This document shows, piece by piece, positions 59,011 through 64,000 of a stretch of 64,000 bases of DNA. Numbering within the stretch: position 1 is the first letter of the stretch; every line of letters begins with the position of its first letter. Source of the stretch: Chlorogloeopsis sp038404745 (GTDB taxonomy: Bacteria > Cyanobacteriota > Cyanobacteriia > Cyanobacteriales > Nostocaceae); contig NZ_JAYKTT020000005.1 of assembly GCF_038404745.2 (NCBI RefSeq), positions 186,001-250,000 of the forward strand, written 5' to 3'. Below the pieces are notes generated by a model that was not told where the DNA came from, made no database searches, and saw nothing but the letters and a program-made list of their open reading frames with translations. The translations under genes and the position numbers were made by a program.

Positions 59011-59289
59011 TTAACTCTTGTGTTTTTGAGAATAATTCTGACAAACCCTGCAAGTGTAATTTTTGGGTTCAAAGTCACGACAGCCTATTGCTTCCTCTGT
59101 ACAAGCATTTATAGGATGTACTGTACATTTCAGGCGGTAATCATTTGTAAAATATTCACAACCAGAACAGGGAATTTCATGTAATCTTTTCAGATGATAT
59201 ATCCCTTTTTTAAAGGATAGGATAATAGTCCAAAAACTAAGAATTGAAATTCCCCAAGCACAGGTTGTAAAAAAGATTTTACTTAGCAT
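59011..59289 (-). CDS. Small cysteine-rich membrane-anchored protein downstream of the isiA-like gene
   Basis: A 92-residue protein that I do not recognise. One membrane segment lies at 8-28 (TTCAWGISILSFWTIILSF), followed by a cysteine-rich tail: IPCSGCEYFTNDYRLKCTVHP, then NACTEEAIGCRDF and YTCRVCQNY. Eight cysteines in the tail could bind zinc or Fe-S. It is 114 bp after the isiA-like gene on the same strand, so it may be induced with it under iron limitation. Confidence 0.65.
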   Translation of the reverse strand: MLSKIFFTTCAWGISILSFWTIILSFKKGIYHLKRLHEIPCSGCEYFTNDYRLKCTVHPINACTEEAIGCRDFEPKNYTCRVCQNYSQKHKS

Positions 59290-59403
59290 GATTTGTCCTC
59301 AATTAGGTCTGAAAAAATAGCCTGCGACTAACTGCTAGAAACCGCAGGCAGAAAACAAGACCTTTCTAGGTCAAGTTCATAGATAGGGGAAAGAAAACTC
59401 AGC

Positions 59404-60363
59404 TTAAACTTGACGAGAACGCCAATAATGCCACGAGAAACCAGCAAGTGCCAATATACCTAAGCAAAACTGGATAAAAACAGACCAAAGACGGCGATCG
59501 CCATAAAATTCTTTGGGAAAAACAGTAGTGTTATGCTCCACAAAAATGGCAGAAATAAAAGCCATAAAAGCTAAACCAAGCAAACTATAAGCAAGAATAT
59601 CCTCGCCATTTTCAATCGGTAAAATCCGTCTTACCCACGCAAAAGGTTGTACAAGAATGTGCCACACACCACCTAAAACTAGTATTAATCCAATCCAGAT
59701 GTGGCCACCGATGACATCTTCTAGATTGTCAACACTTGCCATTCCTAATAAAGTCCAATGATTTTCTTTAATTCCAACTAAATAACCAAAGATTGTCATT
59801 GGATTAAGAGTGGGGTTGGCAATTAAGCGGACATCTCCCAGATGGGTGTCATAAATTCCGCCAAAAAACATTGCCTTTAATACCAGTAAAAATGCACCAA
59901 AACCTAGAATAATTAGGTGATTTCCCAAAATGAAACCTAACTTTTTTGGGTCATTCCATTCATAGTGAAATTTAGCAACTAATCCTCCGCCATTATGTAA
60001 AATTGCCGGAGCGCGAAAGATATGAAAAAGTCCACCTGCACCCAACACAGCAGATGCGACTAAATGCAAAATACCAATTACAAAATAAGGATAAGTATCG
60101 ACTACTTCACCCCCAGCACCTACACCCCATCCCAAAGTTGCTAAATGGGGCAATACAGTAAAATTCTGCTCATACATTGGTAGGTTGGGAACAAAGTGCG
60201 TTACCTCTGAGATAGTAGTAGCTCCTGCCCAAAACATCATCAAACCTGCATGAGCAATGTGAGCGCCTAATAGCTGACCTGAGAAATCTATTAAACGAGC
60301 ATTACCAATTAACCAGGGTAAAGTTGTGTCTGCTGCGAAGGTTTTATCAGTCGAAATTGCCAC
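59404..60363 (-). CDS. IsiA-like chlorophyll-binding antenna protein (CP43-family paralogue)
   Basis: A 319-residue six-helix membrane protein of the CP43/IsiA/Pcb family: LIDFSGQLLGAHIAHAGLMMFWAGA, ATLGWGVGAGGEVVDTYPYFVIGILHLV, KKLGFILGNHLIILGFGAF and VIGGHIWIGLILVLGGVWHIL with chlorophyll-ligand histidines. It lacks the conserved ARAWLxNxHFF segment at the IsiA C-terminus and ends early. It is 111 bp after isiA and probably expressed with it. Pigment or photosystem preference is unknown. Confidence 0.88.
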   Translation of the reverse strand: MAISTDKTFAADTTLPWLIGNARLIDFSGQLLGAHIAHAGLMMFWAGATTISEVTHFVPNLPMYEQNFTVLPHLATLGWGVGAGGEVVDTYPYFVIGILHLVASAVLGAGGLFHIFRAPAILHNGGGLVAKFHYEWNDPKKLGFILGNHLIILGFGAFLLVLKAMFFGGIYDTHLGDVRLIANPTLNPMTIFGYLVGIKENHWTLLGMASVDNLEDVIGGHIWIGLILVLGGVWHILVQPFAWVRRILPIENGEDILAYSLLGLAFMAFISAIFVEHNTTVFPKEFYGDRRLWSVFIQFCLGILALAGFSWHYWRSRQV

Positions 60364-60474
60364 AATTGAATTCCTTTTTCAACATGGAATTTTGAACTTT
60401 AAGATTATGAAAAGGTACCGGGTAAATTTTTCTATCCCCAATCCCCAGTACCAGTCCTCAGTCACCTTTAAGAT

Positions 60475-61509
60475 TTACGAGCTAGTCTCAACTACATCTA
60501 ATGCTCTTTCCACTCGTTTAAAGTCAAAACCTATTGCTCGTAGAGCGTGCCAGAGATGTCCTTGTAGGAAAAAGAAAGCAAGGAAGAAATGAGCGTTTGC
60601 TAACCATGCTCTTGCGGTGTGATTCCCGTAGGGTAACTTGATAGTGTCAGCAAAATAGGGACACACTCCAAACTTGAGTTCTAAGGGAGCGCCATAAAAT
60701 TCCACAGGATAAGCTAAAGTGTTGACTGCACAAAAGTAAGCTGCAACAAACCCTGCTAAGGCAATACCACCCAAAGAATAGGAAAGAATAGCTTCACCAG
60801 AAAAAATCAGGAGTTTTTTCGCCCAAGCAAAAGGTTCTGTCAGGATATGCCATATACCACCACCAATTAGAAGCAAACCTACATAGATATGACCACCGAT
60901 TAAATCTTCTAAGTTGTCAACAGTGGCAAAGTGAGTCTGATAGCCAAAAATGACGAATGGGTTGAGGGTGGCATTGGTAACGACACGGACATCATGAGTT
61001 GTGGCATCGTACAGTCCACCCCAGTACATCGCTTTTGCCACCAATAACAAAGCAGCAGCTCCTAAGAAAATCAGGTGATGTCCCAAAATAAAGCTGAGTT
61101 TCTTTGGATCGTCCCATTCAAAATGAAATTTACGTGCTCGTCCTGTTGCATCTTTTAAGTTGCGAGGCCCTTTGAAAGTATGGAACAATGCACCTGCACC
61201 CAAAACAGCTGACGAAATGAGATGTAACGCTCCAATTACAAAATAAGGATAAGTATCAAATATCTGTCCACCTGCCCCCACACCAAAACCCAAGGTAGCT
61301 AAGTGCGGCAACAAAATTAGCCCCTGCTCACCCATCGGTACGTTAGGGTTGTATCGAGAAATTTCAAACCAAGTAAAAGCTCCTGCCCACAAAGTCGTCA
61401 GAGCGGCTTGTGCCACATGAGCACCAATGAATAAACCAGAAAGATTTGCAAAACGGGCGTTACCAGCCCACCAGTCATATTTGACGTTGGAATTACCGTA
61501 GGTTTGCAT
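60475..61509 (-). CDS. isiA: Iron-stress-induced chlorophyll-binding protein IsiA
   Basis: A 344-residue protein starting MQTYGNSNVKYDWWAGNARFAN and ending near HTARAWLANAHFFLAFFFLQGHLWHALRAIGFDF, both diagnostic of IsiA (CP43'). It has six membrane helices and many ligand histidines. Under iron limitation it forms antenna rings around photosystem I and dissipates energy. It is the first gene of a pair with an isiA-like paralogue. The start is ATG at 61509. Confidence 0.95.
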   Translation of the reverse strand: MQTYGNSNVKYDWWAGNARFANLSGLFIGAHVAQAALTTLWAGAFTWFEISRYNPNVPMGEQGLILLPHLATLGFGVGAGGQIFDTYPYFVIGALHLISSAVLGAGALFHTFKGPRNLKDATGRARKFHFEWDDPKKLSFILGHHLIFLGAAALLLVAKAMYWGGLYDATTHDVRVVTNATLNPFVIFGYQTHFATVDNLEDLIGGHIYVGLLLIGGGIWHILTEPFAWAKKLLIFSGEAILSYSLGGIALAGFVAAYFCAVNTLAYPVEFYGAPLELKFGVCPYFADTIKLPYGNHTARAWLANAHFFLAFFFLQGHLWHALRAIGFDFKRVERALDVVETSS

Positions 61510-61844
61510 TGGTTAGCTGTTTACTCCTTGTTGATATTTGTAATCAAGAAAATACCTGCTTGTAAAAGAAGGCCATTTACAAGCAAGCTCTTTGCTCGGA
61601 TATTGCAAGGAAAAATACTATGAGAGGAAAAACCGCTCTATGGCTTCTTAGATTTAGAAAGCCATAAATTATTTACAAACGGATCGTTCGTAAATGAAGA
61701 TACACCCTGATTTATTGAAATCAAGAACCAATAGCTTGGACTTCAAAAATAAGTCTATTGAGAATCTATTCTAATAAGCAAGCGTATTTACAAAACTTAA
61801 TATTTACTAGGTGAATGGAGAGTAGTAAGTTTTCTTGAACTGAA
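61510..61844. promoter_or_regulatory. isiA upstream region
   Basis: 335 bp. GTATCTTCATTTAC (61703 to 61690, minus strand) fits GTA-N8-TAC but the best TAN3T is 18 bases away, outside the usual spacing. An ATGGCTT/AAGCCAT hairpin occurs near 61636-61665. TTGAGAATCTATTCTAA near 61759 is AT-rich and Fur-like only in part. Control by iron is expected from the gene. Confidence 0.3.
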
Positions 61845-62363
61845 CTAGCTGAAAACTCGGCAATATCGTAACTCTGTTAAAGACGCATCTCCACGTACAT
61901 CTAGCTTAGATGCACCATCTGGATCAAATCCCAAGGCTGCATAAAACCGACGCGCTCTAGTATTGCTATCAAGTACCCAAAGAGTAATTTCATGAAATCC
62001 CTGAGCGAGAATATCTTGTATAGCTTGCTCTAGTACCACCTTGCCTAGCTTGCGCCCCCAGTGAGATGCCAGTAGATAAATCGCGTTTATTTCGGCGGTT
62101 TGATGAATATCTTTATCAGAGTCACGAGTCGCACCAAAATTTACGAAGCCAAAGATATTCTTGTCTGCAATTACCAGTGTTTTTGTCTTGCCTTGAGCTA
62201 ATATCTTTGCCCAAATAGTCTCTCTGTGCTCTACGGTATAACTTTCTATTACTGATGCTGGAATTAAGCCATGATATGTTGATTTCCAAGACGCAACATG
62301 AACCTGAGCGATCGCAGCAATATCTATTTCCTCAGCTTCTCTAATAGTCCAAGATTTTTCCAT
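61845..62363 (-). CDS. GNAT family N-acetyltransferase
   Basis: A 172-residue enzyme of the GNAT fold: IREAEEIDIAAIAQVHVASWKSTYHGLIP, then NAIYLLASHWGRKLGKVVLEQAIQDILAQG (the acetyl-CoA loop) and LWVLDSNTRARRFYAALGFDPDG. It transfers acetyl groups to an amine; the substrate is unknown. It lies 34 bp after the methyltransferase gene on the same strand and may be cotranscribed. Confidence 0.92.
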   Translation of the reverse strand: MEKSWTIREAEEIDIAAIAQVHVASWKSTYHGLIPASVIESYTVEHRETIWAKILAQGKTKTLVIADKNIFGFVNFGATRDSDKDIHQTAEINAIYLLASHWGRKLGKVVLEQAIQDILAQGFHEITLWVLDSNTRARRFYAALGFDPDGASKLDVRGDASLTELRYCRVFS

Positions 62364-62397
62364 TCCTTCAAAACCTTCTCACACTTGGTGGCAATGC

Positions 62398-63015
62398 TCA
62401 GTAATTTTTTACTACTGCGATTCTCGTTAGTTCCTTGCCTTCATAGCAGCCAGATTTACAATCATCTACTTTAAAGTTCCAAGCTCGTAAGATATCATCT
62501 ACCCAAGGCTGTGAATGAGTGTCTTTACGAGAGCGGTAATCAGCTACCAAAACCTTGCCATTCGGCTGAACAAACAACTCTAGTAAGCGCCTAACAAAGC
62601 CTTCTCTCAAATCTTCAGGAACGTACAATAATTCAGTTCGGACAAAATCAAAATTGAGCGGTGGTACAAATGTCCAAGTATTACCAATAAAAATATTACT
62701 GGCGAACTTTGGCAATCTTTGCTTTGCTAAATCAGCAAGTCTTGTTGAAATATCCAAGCCATAAGGCTGAATTTTAATCCCTCTAGCAGCTGTCCATTGT
62801 AATAAGCACTCTAGTAAATAACCATTAGCACAGCCGATATCCAAAAAATTTCCGGGTTGATTTACACAATCAGCAATTGGCTTTCTACAAGCAATCCAGC
62901 GTTCGTAAGACCCAGAAAATCCTGATTGTTTCCATGGTTCAGTTTCTAATGTGTAAGCATTCTCTAGTAAAGTTTTATTAGCTACAAACCATGCAGATAA
63001 TTCTTCTTGATTCAT
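62398..63015 (-). CDS. Class I SAM-dependent methyltransferase
   Basis: A 205-residue enzyme with motif I NFLDIGCANGYLLECLLQW, then IQPYGLDIS, FDFVRTELLYVPEDLR and a PNGKVLVADYRSR strand. It is cytoplasmic with an unknown substrate. The gene precedes the GNAT gene and is divergent from the DUF2087 gene. Confidence 0.85.
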   Translation of the reverse strand: MNQEELSAWFVANKTLLENAYTLETEPWKQSGFSGSYERWIACRKPIADCVNQPGNFLDIGCANGYLLECLLQWTAARGIKIQPYGLDISTRLADLAKQRLPKFASNIFIGNTWTFVPPLNFDFVRTELLYVPEDLREGFVRRLLELFVQPNGKVLVADYRSRKDTHSQPWVDDILRAWNFKVDDCKSGCYEGKELTRIAVVKNY

Positions 63016-63072
63016 TTAGATAATAGTTCTCTTATACTTCGTGATGATATCTCATAATGCTAGGTGCAATGT

Positions 63073-63390
63073 ATGAGTAATCTCAAGTTGGAAGCATGGG
63101 AAGAAAAAGTACTCAAAACTTACCTTGATGGTGTAAACCTTATCAAAATTCCCGCTACTCGCAAAAAACGCTTAGTCGTACTTAGATGGTTAGTAAGAAA
63201 ATTTGAACAAAAAGTAACTTATACAGAACGTCAAGTCAACGAAATTATTGCCCATCATCATTCTGATTACGCAACTTTGCGACGCGAATTAATTGGCTAT
63301 CAATTGATGGAGCGAGAAAATGGTTTGTACTGGCGATTACCAGCATCACTTTGGAAATCAGAGACTGAAATTATGAAGTCAACTCAATAA
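63073..63390 (+). CDS. DUF2087 domain protein
   Basis: About 105 residues from ATG at 63073; GTG at 63064 is possible. The DUF2087 signature is present: DGVNLIKIPATRKKRLVVLRWLVRKFEQKVTYTERQVNEIIAHHHSDYATLRRELIGYQLMERENGLYWRL. The family is a winged-HTH-like DNA-binding fold often joined to metal-responsive regulators. The regulated genes are unknown. Confidence 0.88.
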   Translation: MSNLKLEAWEEKVLKTYLDGVNLIKIPATRKKRLVVLRWLVRKFEQKVTYTERQVNEIIAHHHSDYATLRRELIGYQLMERENGLYWRLPASLWKSETEIMKSTQ

Positions 63391-63392
63391 AT

Positions 63393-64000
63393 TTAATCGT
63401 TTTCTAATGGAGGCTGAAGCGCCAATCCTGCAAGGGATGGGCAGTAATATCCAGCAATATATGCCGCAATTGCATCTGATCGCGTTACTGTATCTAAATT
63501 ACAGAATAAAATCACGGTAATTTTGTCATCGATAAAACGAGTGATATTACTGGCGAAACCTAGAATCGAACCATTATGAGCAACTACTCGGCGATCGCTA
63601 TAATTAATCACCCACCAACCTAAACCCGCCACACATTTGAGCTTGTTCCAATCATCACCAAGTTTGGGAGGATGGGGAGTCCACATTAAATCGAGAGTTG
63701 ATTGCCTCAATACAGTTGCATTGTAAAGAGCTTGTTCCCACTTCACCATATCTTCCACACTGGAGAGTTGCCCTCCTGCTGAATAGGTGACTGAAGGACT
63801 GTAGTAGGGTTTGTTCACAAGCTTATCATTGGGCCAACGGTAACCAGCAGCCCGGTGCGGCACAATATCTCTGGGGTGATTCATTACGGTTGCATTCATG
63901 CCCAAAGGAGCAAAAATGCGATCGCACAATAAATCTCCATAGGATTGCCCTGTTATCTTTTCTAGGATTAAGCCTAATAGATAATAGCCTGTGTTGTCAT
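63393..64000 (-). CDS. Serine hydrolase (beta-lactamase class C family), 5' part beyond the window
   Basis: The frame continues upstream of the in-window ATG (63929) to the window edge, reading DNTGYYLLGLILEKITGQSYGDLL, which includes the Y-x-N-like family motif; the SxxK serine is outside the window. Later motifs VTYSAGGQLSSVEDMVKWEQALYN and GLGWWVINYSDRRVVAHNGSILGFASN (HxG) are intact. It is a penicillin-binding-type esterase or peptidase of unknown substrate. The true start is not in the window. Confidence 0.85.
   Translation of the reverse strand, partial: DNTGYYLLGLILEKITGQSYGDLLCDRIFAPLGMNATVMNHPRDIVPHRAAGYRWPNDKLVNKPYYSPSVTYSAGGQLSSVEDMVKWEQALYNATVLRQSTLDLMWTPHPPKLGDDWNKLKCVAGLGWWVINYSDRRVVAHNGSILGFASNITRFIDDKITVILFCNLDTVTRSDAIAAYIAGYYCPSLAGLALQPPLEND

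Noticed and set aside
61690..61703. GTA-N8-TAC site upstream of isiA as an NtcA promoter
   Set aside because: The nearest TAN3T lies 18 bases away, outside the usual 20-24, and such a word is expected several times by chance in 64 kb.
1..64000. CRISPR arrays and insertion sequences
   Set aside because: The tandem repeats lack regular unique spacers of 30-40 bp, and no transposase frame was recognised; the Cas4-like nuclease at 48584 has no cas neighbours.

Overview
The window is chromosomal DNA of a filamentous, very probably heterocyst-forming cyanobacterium (Nostocales type). HIP1 octamers (GCGATCGC) are frequent. The nif-linked genes fdxH, hesA and hesB, an IsiA pair, and many dispersed short repeats between genes all point the same way. 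The genus cannot be fixed from the sequence alone. No rRNA, tRNA, CRISPR array or insertion sequence was recognised.

Layout. 1-5.2 kb: small toxin-antitoxin-like modules (UPF0175/DUF3368, DUF433, a broken ParE, DUF433/DUF5615) around a membrane NACHT-type NTPase and an FMN-binding oxidase-like protein. 5.3-10.3 kb, minus strand: two DUF2231 membrane proteins and coxB-coxA-coxC. CoxB lacks the CuA cysteines, so this is an ARTO/Cox3-type terminal oxidase rather than a classical cytochrome c oxidase. A well-spaced NtcA-type promoter lies upstream. 10.9-16.3 kb: a hydrogenase maturation protease (probably hupW), a CBS-domain protein, a methyltransferase, a molybdate-binding Mop protein and ctaB (heme O synthase). 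17.0-33.2 kb, minus strand: a contiguous nitrogen-fixation cluster in the order nifB, fdxN, nifS, nifU, nifH, nifD, nifK, a Mo-nitrogenase C-terminal-like gene, nifE, nifN, nifX, a DUF269 gene, a DUF683 gene, nifW, hesA, hesB, fdxH. nifD and fdxN are uninterrupted. 33.2-35.0 kb: a gene-poor, repeat-rich stretch with a ThiF relic. 35-44.7 kb: an AvaK-like protein, an AI-2E-type permease, a nucleoside hydrolase, recF, a calcium-type P-ATPase and a transglutaminase-like protein. 44.9-48.4 kb: a LysR/SDR/DJ-1/membrane-protein cassette. 48.6-58.2 kb: a PD-(D/E)XK nuclease, a phosphohexomutase, a LapA-like protein, an O-methyltransferase, a lipoprotein, an FtsL-like/FtsI pair and a heme-oxygenase-like enzyme. 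58.3-64 kb: a methyltransferase, an isiA-like/isiA pair, a GNAT protein, a methyltransferase, a DUF2087 protein and a serine hydrolase cut by the window end.

How it fits together. The first half reads as a heterocyst/diazotrophy hub. Nitrogenase and its cofactor pathway (nifB, nifE, nifN, nifX, nifU, nifS), the electron donor FdxH, molybdenum binding, hydrogenase maturation, oxygen-consuming oxidase and heme O synthesis lie within about 28 kb.

The most unusual observations are: (1) the same repeat-derived DNA element lies in frame inside coxB and at the 3' end of nifE and adds related peptides to both proteins; (2) a 56-bp dispersed repeat with GCGGGTTT/AAACCCGC ends; (3) mosaic repeat islands built from shared modules; (4) a foldable, inverted-repeat-rich region upstream of nifB; (5) several genes broken by one or two point changes.
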